A DNA stretch of 64,000 nucleotides from assembly GCA_017307165.1 (NCBI GenBank), contig JAFKGK010000007.1:62001-126000 (forward strand). The letters run 5' to 3'. Position 1 is the first letter of the stretch. Each line of letters starts with the position of its first letter. The translations under genes were made by a program, and so were the position numbers. This DNA is from Candidatus Melainabacteria bacterium. GTDB lineage: Bacteria > Cyanobacteriota > Vampirovibrionia > Obscuribacterales > Obscuribacteraceae. The notes under the pieces were generated by a model that had not been told where the DNA came from, ran no database searches, and saw nothing but the letters and a program-made list of their open reading frames with translations. Of the stretch, positions 16,529 through 25,256 are shown one piece after another.

Positions 16529-17284
16529 TCACAGCATTATGAACATCTGGGTCAGAAGAACGTGGCCTGCTCTATCGTCAGCTTGATCCGATCTGTTGAC
16601 GTATTGAAACTGATAGCCGCATTCTACATTGACTTTTTTACCAATCCTACGACCGATGCCAGCGAAATACCTGTTTTGGTCGATGCCCGCTTGGGGACCA
16701 CCTGGAATAGAATTGAAATTGACAAATAGCTCGTCAAAGCTTGCAAGATAGTAGTTTTTTGTTATTGGTAAAGCAGCTCTCAAGAAATATCGGCCACGAA
16801 CGCTGCAATTGCCGTTAAGGCCCTGGATAAATCGCTCCTCCAGTCTAAATCTATGATTGATCAAGATTTTTTTGCCCAGGCTATGATTGTAGCCAAATTG
16901 TTGGAAGACGCGGTTTTCGTAAACGCTGCTGGGTTGAAAGGTTTTGTTGAATGCATAGCCAGCATATACAGAAGTGTTGTAGCGAAAACGCCTGCCTATT
17001 GCCGTACGCAAGATCAATTGGCCCATGCCGTTGAGGCTGTCTCCTAGACGAGGATTGGCTTCGAAGTACAGGCGGTTATTTTGATCCTTGCTCAATGGCA
17101 TGTCCATGTAAACAGGGGTCCACCATTGGAAAGCATGCTGCAAACCGCCAGCGCTGCTGGCACTACTAACGGTGGTCGGTAGCGTAATCGGCGAGAGATC
17201 TACTGTTTGAGCGCTTGCTTTTTGGTAAGCCCCATTGGATACTGCCAGAGCAAGCAAAATTATTAATCGACCATTTTGGCGCAT
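16529..17284 (-). CDS. DUF2490 family outer-membrane beta-barrel protein
   Basis: A 251-aa protein with a Sec signal peptide (residues 1-25, cleaved after ASA). The mature part is built of alternating beta strands ending LTQMFIML. The DUF2490 hallmarks are present: YENRVFQQFGYN, HRFRLEERFI, SFDELFVNF and DQNRYFAGIGRRIG. Members are predicted outer-membrane barrels of unknown role. It is the distal gene of the minus-strand metal-efflux series, 17 nt after the previous gene. It lacks the long coiled-coil of TolC-type exit ducts and so is unlikely to replace one. Confidence 0.8.
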   Translation of the reverse strand: MRQNGRLIILLALAVSNGAYQKASAQTVDLSPITLPTTVSSASSAGGLQHAFQWWTPVYMDMPLSKDQNNRLYFEANPRLGDSLNGMGQLILRTAIGRRFRYNTSVYAGYAFNKTFQPSSVYENRVFQQFGYNHSLGKKILINHRFRLEERFIQGLNGNCSVRGRYFLRAALPITKNYYLASFDELFVNFNSIPGGPQAGIDQNRYFAGIGRRIGKKVNVECGYQFQYVNRSDQADDRAGHVLLTQMFIML

Positions 17285-17301
17285 TTAAGGTGTTAAAAAA
17301 T

Positions 17302-17661
17302 CTAGAGGTTAGTGGCATCTGGAGTTAGATTGTTGACCGCTAGGTCAAATAGTCCAGATAATAAATTGGTGATACCGCCTAATGGATTTATGTCGCCAAT
17401 GTTTATCATGTTGCCACCAATATCAGTTGGAGACATCCCTTGTGGCGCACTAGCAGCGGTTTGATCGATAGTAAGATTTGGAAGCTTGTCGTTGATGTTG
17501 TTATCGGCTGAGAAAAATTGCCTGGCTGATTTGATATCACCATCAGAGGCAATGCTGGCATTTTTGTCGCCGATGGACATCTCGTCCGAAAGACGGAGCA
17601 TCTCGCCACCGTGCGCGAGGCCTATGCACTCATCAAAACTTTCTGCTGCACCTATGCTCAT
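17302..17661 (-). CDS. Hypothetical protein, acidic, Asn/Asp-rich
   Basis: A 119-aa acidic protein starting at MSIGAAESF, chosen because GGAGG lies six nt upstream; the open frame extends 11 codons further. There is no signal peptide or TM segment. The C-terminal part (IGDINPLGGITNLLSGLFD) may form an amphipathic helix. No family is recognised. It sits between the ribbon-helix-helix-like gene and the DUF2490 gene in the efflux series. Confidence 0.55.
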   Translation of the reverse strand: MSIGAAESFDECIGLAHGGEMLRLSDEMSIGDKNASIASDGDIKSARQFFSADNNINDKLPNLTIDQTAASAPQGMSPTDIGGNMINIGDINPLGGITNLLSGLFDLAVNNLTPDATNL

Positions 17662-17748
17662 TGATGCCTCCTCGGACTTTGCTTGTCTTCTCAAAGATAG
17701 GCGCGGATTTGAATTCTGTCAAAGTAAATCAGCGCTAACATCGTTAAC

Positions 17749-18060
17749 TTAGAATGTCGACTTTTTGATTTTTTCAAAATGCTGCTCGATTTTTCGGTTG
17801 AGATCCTCAACCGTTCTAAGCAGTCTTTCCGACCTTAAAATCATTTGGTGAAGATCGTCTTGCTTGGAAGAGAGATCGTATAACACACCCAATACTTGCG
17901 CTTCTTTATCCGCCAATGTTTCATTGAGGTTTGCTTCTAATGCGAGTTCTATGAGCCTTCTTGCAATAGTGCCTGGGGCGTCGCCACTTGCTTTGCCAAG
18001 CCTGCACAACACTAGGTAACTCGATTCTTCTAGCCGGATTCCGACCATGTGCTTTTTCAT
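17749..18060 (-). CDS. Putative ribbon-helix-helix DNA-binding protein with C-terminal coiled coil
   Basis: A 103-aa protein. Residues 5-15 (MVGIRLEESSY) look like the DNA-contacting beta strand and residues 17-43 like two short helices of a CopG/MetJ-type ribbon-helix-helix domain. Residues 50-98 are heptad-like (LYDLSSKQDDL, LLRTVEDLNRKIEQ), so it probably dimerises. It lies 10 nt downstream of the RND pump gene and could regulate the efflux operon. This is inference from fold pattern and position. Confidence 0.5.
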   Translation of the reverse strand: MKKHMVGIRLEESSYLVLCRLGKASGDAPGTIARRLIELALEANLNETLADKEAQVLGVLYDLSSKQDDLHQMILRSERLLRTVEDLNRKIEQHFEKIKKSTF

Positions 18061-18070
18061 TTTTGATTCC

Positions 18071-21000
18071 TCATTGCCTGCGTTTTATTGGCGCCAGATC
18101 TGCGCCGAAAAGTTTTAGCATCGCTGGTATTACCAAAAGGGTAAGCACTGTTGAGGTCAACATCCCCCCTAAAATAACTATGGCGAGCGGTTGTTCTAAT
18201 TCGCGACCAGCTCCCCCAAGCACAGCTATTGGGAGTACTCCCAATGCTGCAGTCAACGCCGTCATGAGCACTGGACTAAGCCTGTCTAAAGCGCTTGACT
18301 CGATGGCATCATCGAGAGACTTAGAATGAGGTAGCATCTCGTTAAAATGAGAAATGAGCATGATACCGTTGCGAGTCGAAATGCCAAACAATGTGATGAA
18401 ACCGACAAGGGATCCTACGCTGATTACTCCACCAGTAAAGAAAATCGCCCAGACACCCCCAATGAGCGCAAGTGGGAGATTGGCCATGATTAGTATCGCT
18501 GCTCTTAGAGATTTGAAAGCCATGATCAACAGCAAAATCATGCCAACGAGCGCGGCGCCAGAAAGCCAGAGTAGCTGGCGGGTGGCTTCTTCTTGTGCTT
18601 CAAATTGGCCGCCAAATACGATGTAGTACCCATTGGGCAGCTTTATCGCTTTGCCTATTCTTTGTCGAGCCTCGTTTACCACGCCTCCGAGGTCACGACC
18701 AACTACGTTTGCTTGTACGTAAACCCTCCGAGAGATATTTTCGTGACTAATGTTGTTTGGGCTATCTGAAATTTTGATTTCGGCCAGATTTTTCAGGGGG
18801 ATCTTGGTGCCTAGCGGCGTGTCCACTAAAGTATTTTCGATAACGTCAAGGCGATTGCGATACTCTGGCAAAAACCACACATACATGTCAAAAGCTTTTT
18901 GACCTTCGAGGACCTGACTCGTGGCCGTTCCTCTAAAGGCAGCCTGAATTGTTTGTGAAAGGTCCTTGATTGTCAGACCATATCTGGCCGCAACCAATCT
19001 ATCTATGCGAATGGAAATTTGTGGCACCGGTATAATAGGCTCCACATGCACGTCCACAGCACCCTTTACTTGTTTAAACTCGGTCTCGACTTGTCTGGCT
19101 AGTTCATGCAATTTGTCGAGATCAGCGCCGTATATTTTGACTGCAATTGCAGCGTTGACCCCCGAAAGAGCATGATCCATTCGGTGTTGTAAGTATGAGC
19201 CAGAGTCAGAGACTAACCCAGGAACGTGAGCAAACTCGTGACGCAAATGATAGAGGATATCTTTGCGATTGGAATCCTCTGACTTAAGGCGAATGTCGTA
19301 CTCAGAAAAATTACCCGCACCAAAATCTTCTCCTCCTTCTGCACGACCAGCTCTTTGGCTTGCGGCAAGCACCCCATGCGCATTTTCTAAATGTTTAAGT
19401 AGCGACCGACCTGTTTCCATCGTCGTTTGCAAGCTGGTGCCAGGCATAGAGTTTGTGACTACAATAATATTGTTTTCGTCAAACTCGGGTAGAAAAGTTG
19501 ATCCCATAATGGTCAAAGGTGTAAGCGAGATCAGAAAGATGATTGTGCTTGCCCATAAAACCGTTCTGGGATTGGCAATGCTCAAATCTACAAGTGGTTT
19601 GTATGCTGATTTTAACCAGACTACAAAAGATGTTTCTTCGGATGGTAGGTTTTTGAGATTGCGAAGCAACAAATAGCACAAGGCTGGCGTCACCGTCAGA
19701 GCTATACCTAAAGAGCAAAATAAGGAAATCAAATATGCCCAAGCAAGAGGTGCAAAGATTTTGCCTTCGAGGCCGGAGAGTGATAGGACTGGCAAAAATA
19801 CTAAACCCACTATGAAAGTGGCGTAGACGACAGAGCTCCGTACTTCGGCTGACCCTTCATAAACCACTTTCCACGCAGATTTTGGCTTCTCTGCATATTT
19901 GTTTTCTCTCAATCTCCTGTAGACGTTTTCGACATCGATAATGGCATCGTCTACTACTTCGCCTATTGCAATGGCAATACCTCCAAGAGTCATGGTATTG
20001 ATCGTATAGCCCTGCCACTTCATGAAAATGATTGCAGATAGCAGCGAAAGCGGTATGGCAGTGAGAGAAATAAACGCTGTTCTCCAGTTCTGGAGAAATA
20101 CGAACAGGATTATCACCACCAGGACTCCACCCAAAATAACTGCTTCGCTGACATTTTTAACGGCTGTCTCGATAAAGTCAGCCTGGCGAAAAGTGGTGAT
20201 TACTTTGACGTCTGAGGGTAGTCCTGATCTGAGTTCCTGCATGGCACTCTCGAGATCGGTAGTTGTTTTGAGAGTATTTGACCAGGGTTGCTTGAAGACA
20301 GTCAGGACTATCCCTTCATGCCCATCGACGATAGCGTCGCCGATTTTAAACTCAGCCCCGATTTTGACATCTGCGACGTTTTTTAGGTAAACAGGTGTGC
20401 CGTTACGGCTTACAATCACCGAATCAGCAATTTCTTGAGGAGAATTGACTCTCCCTAATCCTCTGACTAGATATTCTTTTTCCGATGTGCGTAAGACTCC
20501 TCCGGCAGCGTTTACATTGCTGCTATTCGCTGCGTTTAGAACCTGAGCGAGTGTTACGTCGTACTGTCTGAGTTTTTCAGGGTTGACCAGGATTTGATAT
20601 TGTTTGACTTCGCCGCCAATCACCACCACGTTTGATACGCCTTGTACGGCAAGAAATCTCATCTTGATCGTCCAGTCGATTAAGCTTCTCAACTCCATAA
20701 GACTGGTTTGTCCAGTCGGATAAAATCCTAGTTTCAAGATGTCGCCAGCAGCACTGGTGATTGGTGCCAGGGTCGGCTCAGGAACGCCCTCTGGTAGTTT
20801 CGATCTGATTGACTGTATTTTTTCTGCGACCAGTTGTCTCGCCGTAAAAATGTTCGTTCCATCTTGAAAAATAACAGTAATAACGGAGAGGCCTATTGTT
20901 GAAATAGAGCGCACGGTTTTGACGTTGGCGGTGCCGTTGAGGCCTACTTCGATGGGTCTTGTGACAAGGCTTTCAACCTCTTCCGGAGCATATCCCGGAG

Positions 21001-21157
21001 ACTCGGTCAGCACCACTACCTGTATTGGTGCAAAGTCCGGAAAAACATCTACCGGCATATTGAATGTCGTGTAGATGCCCAGGATAAACCATATCAAGGC
21101 CAATATATTTACAATCCAGCGATTGTTGATCGACCACTTAATTATTAGGTTGAGCAT
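18071..21157 (-). CDS. RND heavy-metal efflux pump, CusA/CzcA family
   Basis: A 1028-aa inner-membrane HME-RND pump that uses proton influx to drive metal ions outward with a periplasmic adaptor and an outer-membrane duct. It has the usual layout: TM1 at residues 14-30, a large periplasmic loop, TM2-6, a second loop and TM8-12. The TM4 proton-relay segment reads IAIAIGEVVDDAIIDVEN (about residues 393-410). This keeps the Asp and Glu but not the DFG of CzcA-type Zn/Co/Cd pumps. I cannot assign the ion. It overlaps the adaptor gene by 20 nt. No CzcC/TolC-type gene is in the window. Confidence 0.93.
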   Translation of the reverse strand: MLNLIIKWSINNRWIVNILALIWFILGIYTTFNMPVDVFPDFAPIQVVVLTESPGYAPEEVESLVTRPIEVGLNGTANVKTVRSISTIGLSVITVIFQDGTNIFTARQLVAEKIQSIRSKLPEGVPEPTLAPITSAAGDILKLGFYPTGQTSLMELRSLIDWTIKMRFLAVQGVSNVVVIGGEVKQYQILVNPEKLRQYDVTLAQVLNAANSSNVNAAGGVLRTSEKEYLVRGLGRVNSPQEIADSVIVSRNGTPVYLKNVADVKIGAEFKIGDAIVDGHEGIVLTVFKQPWSNTLKTTTDLESAMQELRSGLPSDVKVITTFRQADFIETAVKNVSEAVILGGVLVVIILFVFLQNWRTAFISLTAIPLSLLSAIIFMKWQGYTINTMTLGGIAIAIGEVVDDAIIDVENVYRRLRENKYAEKPKSAWKVVYEGSAEVRSSVVYATFIVGLVFLPVLSLSGLEGKIFAPLAWAYLISLFCSLGIALTVTPALCYLLLRNLKNLPSEETSFVVWLKSAYKPLVDLSIANPRTVLWASTIIFLISLTPLTIMGSTFLPEFDENNIIVVTNSMPGTSLQTTMETGRSLLKHLENAHGVLAASQRAGRAEGGEDFGAGNFSEYDIRLKSEDSNRKDILYHLRHEFAHVPGLVSDSGSYLQHRMDHALSGVNAAIAVKIYGADLDKLHELARQVETEFKQVKGAVDVHVEPIIPVPQISIRIDRLVAARYGLTIKDLSQTIQAAFRGTATSQVLEGQKAFDMYVWFLPEYRNRLDVIENTLVDTPLGTKIPLKNLAEIKISDSPNNISHENISRRVYVQANVVGRDLGGVVNEARQRIGKAIKLPNGYYIVFGGQFEAQEEATRQLLWLSGAALVGMILLLIMAFKSLRAAILIMANLPLALIGGVWAIFFTGGVISVGSLVGFITLFGISTRNGIMLISHFNEMLPHSKSLDDAIESSALDRLSPVLMTALTAALGVLPIAVLGGAGRELEQPLAIVILGGMLTSTVLTLLVIPAMLKLFGADLAPIKRRQ

Positions 21158-22646
21158 GTTCTCTATCTCTGACTATGCGATTGCGTTTTCTCGCCCAAAC
21201 AAATCCAAGTACCAGGGTTAAGGCAAAGACACAGCCTCCAAGAAAAATCATTAGCATAACGGTTGTCGGAGCTGGCTCCTTTTCGGCCTCCTTATTGTGC
21301 GCGGCGTGGTCCTCATGGCTCTCTTTGTCATGCTGAGCTTGAGCCTGTGGTTTCAATAGACTTTGCGCTTTTAATTGTTCTGCACCCTGGGTGACAACGA
21401 TGTCCCCTTCCTTAAGACCTGTGAGAATCGCTACGTCTTGAGCATAACGGCCTCCAATCTGCACCTGAGTCGGCTCAAACTTTCGATCTTTTGGATCGAG
21501 TACGTATGCAAACGGTCTTTCATTCTGGTAAACGATCGAAGTTTCGGGAATACTTATCTGTTTTTTGTTTTCCTTCCCAAAGGCGATCTGCGCAACTACA
21601 AACATTCCTGGGCGTAATGTTGCTTTCTTGTTGTCGACGACTATTCTTACGTGCAGCGTCTTTGTTGCAACGTCAACCACCGATCCTATAGATGATATTT
21701 TTCCCTCCATTAGATCTTTGGATGGAGTTTCGACAACCACATGATCTCCGATGTGGACCTGGGGTATCTGTTCTTGGTAGACATCTACCATCACCCAAAT
21801 CGGATCAAGATTGACTATAGAAAACAGTTTTCGAGTCGGGTCCACTTTTTCGCCGATCGTTACTGCTCTGAGTGTCACATAGCCTGCAAGTGGAGCAATG
21901 ACATTGAGGTCTGCTTTGACATGCTTGCTCTCAATGGCTTTGTAAATTTCCTTATTGCTCAAACCCATTATTCGTAGCTGATCTTTGCTGGTCTGGATCA
22001 GGATTTCTCTTTGGCGATCTAATAACTCCAGCTCCTGTTGCAAGCGCATTTTTAGAGCCTGCAATTTGACCGATGCCGACTCTTCAGCATTTTCGGTTTC
22101 TTGAAATGTCTTTCTGGCGGTTATGCCCTCTGCGAGTAGTTCTTTCTCTCGCTTGTATGCAATTATGCTAAGCTTGAGCTGATTCTCTTGCAATTTGATG
22201 TCATTCTGGTATTGCACTCGAATGCGAGCTTTTTCGGCTTCTATTCTCGTGGTTTCATTGACTAATTGCGCAAGTGCAGTTGCTACTTCTGGACTATAGA
22301 TAGAAGCTAAGATCTGCCCCTTTTTTACCAGATCTCCTTGCTTTACATATACTGATTGCACAACGCCAGAAACTGGAGTATTGACCTCGAAAGAGCGCGT
22401 TTCTGCTGCCTGTACCTCACCGGTGGCTCTGAGAAAACTGCTCATTGTCTTGTTTTCGACTCTCTGGGTTTTAAGACCTATTGAGTCTTTTGAAAGATCG
22501 TCCATGTCCAGCTCGAGAAGTCTAGCGGCTTCATCTGTCGGTGCAAATGCACCACCATCATCACCGTGCGCTAGAGTAGCTAGACCTGGGTATAAGGTCC
22601 AAATGCAAATGATCCATGCTAGGCAAAATTTTGTATGGTTGCGCAT
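21138..22646 (-). CDS. RND efflux periplasmic adaptor, CusB/CzcB (HlyD) family
   Basis: A 502-aa membrane-fusion protein. It has an N-terminal signal/anchor (residues 8-27) and a lipoyl half-motif near VNTPVSGVVQSVYVKQGD. A long alpha-hairpin follows at about 115-215 (LVNETTRIEAEKARIRVQ), then beta-barrel domains. A C-terminal His-rich stretch (QHDKESHEDHAAHNKE) precedes an extra TM helix at about 468-488. The C-terminal TM after a His-rich linker is unusual for CusB/CzcB and would anchor the protein at both ends. It is translationally linked to the pump (20-nt overlap). Confidence 0.92.
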   Translation of the reverse strand: MRNHTKFCLAWIICIWTLYPGLATLAHGDDGGAFAPTDEAARLLELDMDDLSKDSIGLKTQRVENKTMSSFLRATGEVQAAETRSFEVNTPVSGVVQSVYVKQGDLVKKGQILASIYSPEVATALAQLVNETTRIEAEKARIRVQYQNDIKLQENQLKLSIIAYKREKELLAEGITARKTFQETENAEESASVKLQALKMRLQQELELLDRQREILIQTSKDQLRIMGLSNKEIYKAIESKHVKADLNVIAPLAGYVTLRAVTIGEKVDPTRKLFSIVNLDPIWVMVDVYQEQIPQVHIGDHVVVETPSKDLMEGKISSIGSVVDVATKTLHVRIVVDNKKATLRPGMFVVAQIAFGKENKKQISIPETSIVYQNERPFAYVLDPKDRKFEPTQVQIGGRYAQDVAILTGLKEGDIVVTQGAEQLKAQSLLKPQAQAQHDKESHEDHAAHNKEAEKEPAPTTVMLMIFLGGCVFALTLVLGFVWARKRNRIVRDREHAQPNN

Positions 22647-22694
22647 AATAAATCCAAAAAGAAAGGAACGCTGCGAGCGGACATTCTTTTTGGA

Positions 22695-23105
22695 TTAAAT
22701 GAGCAATGAGTTTTTGCGTATACAGACGATCTTGCCAGTCGTTTTATCTGGAGGACCACGAAATGGGGGGCGCGACGCAATTGCTGGGTGGAAGGGCGCA
22801 ACCGTAACGAGTAGAGGCGCATGGCCTGGATCAGCAATAACTTCATCAGGAAATTGTTGAGATCTAGTCTGAGTCAGGCTTGCAGGCAGCTCTCTGCAGC
22901 AATCCGAACAACACGCGTCATGCATGGAAGGAGCCTGATCTCCCGAAAGAAAGCGCTCCGATTGCATCGTCCCTGTGCTTGCAAGTCCGTCAGCTAGCTG
23001 TGCAGTAATACAGCTATCATCGCAAAAGCAGATGTTGCTGACAAATGCCGCCAGCAAAAAACAAATTGCAATAAGCCGAGATACTACTTCTTTCAACTGA
23101 GTCAC
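22695..23105 (-). CDS. Small Cys-rich secreted protein heading the efflux operon (CzcI-like)
   Basis: A 136-aa protein with a hydrophobic N-terminal export signal (residues 9-25) containing CFCDDSC, then MHDACCSDCC, giving a cluster of close cysteines with a His that could bind thiophilic metal ions. The rest is Pro-rich. Small periplasmic metal-sensing or buffering proteins such as CzcI or CnrX commonly precede such pumps, but I see no direct homology. It lies 48 nt upstream of the adaptor gene and is the first gene after the Fur-family box. Confidence 0.55.
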   Translation of the reverse strand: MTQLKEVVSRLIAICFLLAAFVSNICFCDDSCITAQLADGLASTGTMQSERFLSGDQAPSMHDACCSDCCRELPASLTQTRSQQFPDEVIADPGHAPLLVTVAPFHPAIASRPPFRGPPDKTTGKIVCIRKNSLLI

Positions 23106-23178
23106 CGCTACCTTGATGCCATCTTACACAAGCTGGCGATGTTTGCAAAGTCCCTTGTGCAGCTGCTTTACACGCCGC

Positions 23179-23187
23179 AGTATAGCA
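23179..23187 (-). promoter_or_regulatory. Extended -10 promoter of the efflux operon
   Basis: Read on the minus strand the bases are TGCTATACT: a TGn extension plus TATACT (5 of 6 to TATAAT). No good -35 is present 17 nt upstream, as expected of extended -10 promoters. It would give a 5' leader of about 65 nt before the ATG at 23105. The Fur-family palindrome begins three bases upstream. Confidence 0.45.
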
Positions 23188-23189
23188 AT

Positions 23190-23204
23190 TGATAATCATT
23201 ATCA
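23190..23204. promoter_or_regulatory. Perfect 7-1-7 Fur-family (Fur/Zur-type) operator
   Basis: TGATAATCATTATCA is an exact 7-1-7 palindrome matching the consensus TGATAAT-N-ATTATCA used by Fur and by cyanobacterial-type Zur regulators. It occupies the -35 to -10 interval of the predicted minus-strand promoter, the position for repression of the efflux operon. It lies about 217 bp from the rightward bestrophin start. Which Fur-family member binds is not decidable from the site alone. Confidence 0.75.
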
Positions 23205-23420
23205 TTTTCTTTTGGCGCATAGAAAAAGTTTTTTTGCGCTTGCTAACAGGTGGGTAAGTTTAAGCTTGCGTGTGCGCAAATTGGCTCTGGGTGCGGCTTT
23301 TGTTGAGCGGCTTACTGCTTAAGATCTTTCGGTGTAAACATTGTTAGCATAATTAGTCGAGGATTGAATTGCAACTTGGGTGTATTTTGATGATATAGGT
23401 TTCCGAACGCAGTCAAAAAC

Positions 23421-24269
23421 ATGGTGACATTCAAATCTTTATTTAGGCTACTCGTGCCTGGTGGCATGCGCTTGATCTGGTCACTCACAGGCGCGGTGCT
23501 TTACTCATCTCTCGTTTGCTATATAGACAGTCACGCAGTGCCAAGTGCTCAGATTTTCAACGCGAGTGCAGCGCTTTCGATAAGTGTAGTCTTTGGTTTG
23601 CTTTTGATCTTTAGAAATAACAGTGCTTATGAACGCTGGTGGGAAGGGAGGAAACTTTGGGGACAGCTGGTAAATGATTCTCGCAACTTGGCTATCAAAC
23701 TCAAATGTACGGTTGAACCGATAGATAGAGTGGATTTGATTATCGCTTCTAATTTGATGAGCAGCTTTGCCGAATCCCTAAAGACCCACCTCAGACTCGA
23801 GAGATCTGGACATCGCCTAACTCAGCTCGGAATCAGCGATCTGGGGCAGCATGTGCCAATTGCAATTGCGCAAAGGCTATATAGATTGATTGCGATTTTG
23901 CGTCAAAGGGAAAAAATCAGCGACTGGGAGAGATTGCAGTTAGATACTCATGCCAAAGCATTGATGGATATATGCGGTGCCTGCGAACGGATTGTCAAAT
24001 CGCCGATTTCTGCATCTTACAAACTACTTTTGTGGTTTGGTCTCATCCTCAATATCGGGTGCTTGCCCTGGCTTCTCGCTCCTGTCTTTCATTGGCTTGT
24101 GCCACTTATAGTGCTCGTCAGTGGCTATTTTTTGTTTGGGCTGGAGATGCTCGCAGAAGAGGTTGAGAGACCTTTTGACGACCTGCCCAACGATTTGCCT
24201 CTGGATGCGATTTGCCTCACGATAAATACATCAATGATAGAGATTTTGGAGAATGAGTATGGGACATAG
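23421..24269 (+). CDS. Bestrophin-like (UPF0187) membrane channel
   Basis: A 282-aa protein of the bacterial bestrophin/YneE family: RNNSAYERWWEGRKLWGQL (residues 69-87) is the signature segment, with N-terminal TM helices at about 14-35 and 46-67 and a second membrane pair at about 195-235 (LLWFGLILNIG, PVFHWLVPLIVLVS). Bacterial bestrophins form pentameric channels, often cation-selective. The 3' end overlaps the CDF exporter gene by 17 nt, linking the two in expression and suggesting a role in ion or charge balance during metal export (inference). Confidence 0.85.
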   Translation: MVTFKSLFRLLVPGGMRLIWSLTGAVLYSSLVCYIDSHAVPSAQIFNASAALSISVVFGLLLIFRNNSAYERWWEGRKLWGQLVNDSRNLAIKLKCTVEPIDRVDLIIASNLMSSFAESLKTHLRLERSGHRLTQLGISDLGQHVPIAIAQRLYRLIAILRQREKISDWERLQLDTHAKALMDICGACERIVKSPISASYKLLLWFGLILNIGCLPWLLAPVFHWLVPLIVLVSGYFLFGLEMLAEEVERPFDDLPNDLPLDAICLTINTSMIEILENEYGT

Positions 24270-25155
24270 TCACGAGCATAACAATATGGAGACATTGCGT
24301 ACCAAAGGTGCGAAGGCTATGGAGGTCACTTTTTATCTGACCGTTGCTTTTTTGGTTGCAGAGATTGTTGGTGGTTTTTGGACCAAGAGTCTCGCATTGC
24401 TTGCTGACGCCGGCCATATGCTGGGTGATGCCGCAGCGCTTGGTTTGGCCTTAATTGCAATCCGGTTTGCCAAGCGAGCCTCTTCTCCTGAAAAAACCTA
24501 TGGCTATTATCGTAGTGAGATCCTGGCCGCATTTCTCAACTGCTTGTTTTTGCTGCTGATGTCTTGCTTTATCTTGTATGAGGCTGTCGGGCGATTGTGG
24601 AAACCACAGGAAATTATGTCTGGCCCGATGGTGATCATCGCGGTGCTGGGGCTGATTGTCAATCTGATTGGTATCGGACTTTTGACCCGGGTTTCCGGCA
24701 ATTCGCTAAATGTGAAGGCTGCTTATTTTGAGGTGCTGAGTGATCTGCTCGGTTCGATAGCGGTTATAGTGGCCGGGGTTGTGATTGGCTTTACCAATTG
24801 GTATTGGATCGATCCTGTCATCAGCGGCATTATCGGAGTCTTTATATTACCTCGCACCTGGCTATTACTGAGAGAGTGCGTTCATATATTGATGCAAGGG
24901 ACACCGGAACGAATAAAGGTGCAAGCGTTAGAGTCTGAGATCTTGCAAATCACGGGAGTATTAGGCATACACAGCATCCACGTCTGGACGCTTACGCAAG
25001 GGCATGACGTGCTCTCGTGTCATATCTTGGGCTTGCCCGATCAAAATGTGGATGTCTTGCGTTCTAGCATTCAATCAGTTTTGCACGACAAGTTTGATAT
25101 CGACAACTCAACAATCCAAATTGAGTTTGCAAAATGTGAGCAGGCCGCTGCGTGA
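24253..25155 (+). CDS. czcD: Cation diffusion facilitator, CzcD-type metal exporter
   Basis: A 300-aa CDF protein, a proton antiporter exporting Zn, Co, Cd or similar ions from the cytoplasm. The short His-rich start GHSHEHN is typical. TM2 carries LLADAGHMLGDA with the metal-site Asp and His, and TM5 carries YFEVLSDLLGS with the second Asp. The C-terminal cytoplasmic domain has HSIHVWTLTQGHDVLSCH. It overlaps the bestrophin gene. The ion is most likely Zn-like by subfamily, not proven. Confidence 0.93.
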   Translation: MSMGHSHEHNNMETLRTKGAKAMEVTFYLTVAFLVAEIVGGFWTKSLALLADAGHMLGDAAALGLALIAIRFAKRASSPEKTYGYYRSEILAAFLNCLFLLLMSCFILYEAVGRLWKPQEIMSGPMVIIAVLGLIVNLIGIGLLTRVSGNSLNVKAAYFEVLSDLLGSIAVIVAGVVIGFTNWYWIDPVISGIIGVFILPRTWLLLRECVHILMQGTPERIKVQALESEILQITGVLGIHSIHVWTLTQGHDVLSCHILGLPDQNVDVLRSSIQSVLHDKFDIDNSTIQIEFAKCEQAAA

Positions 25156-25256
25156 GCGTATCTTTGCATGTTCGATCAATGATGCTTAGTATTTCGATCT
25201 GCGATTTTATTTGCGGCATTCTTAAGCATTGTCCAAAGTAAGGCAATCGCTGCGAT

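Larger units (their letters stand above)
23106..23420. other. Divergent control region between efflux operon and bestrophin-CDF pair
   Basis: 315 bp without a gene. It holds a perfect Fur-family palindrome (23190-23204) and an adjacent minus-strand extended -10 (23179-23187). Toward the right-hand gene, weak -35/-10-like elements may be present near 23369-23397 (TTGCAA, 17 nt, GATATA), but these are not convincing. Confidence 0.6.
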
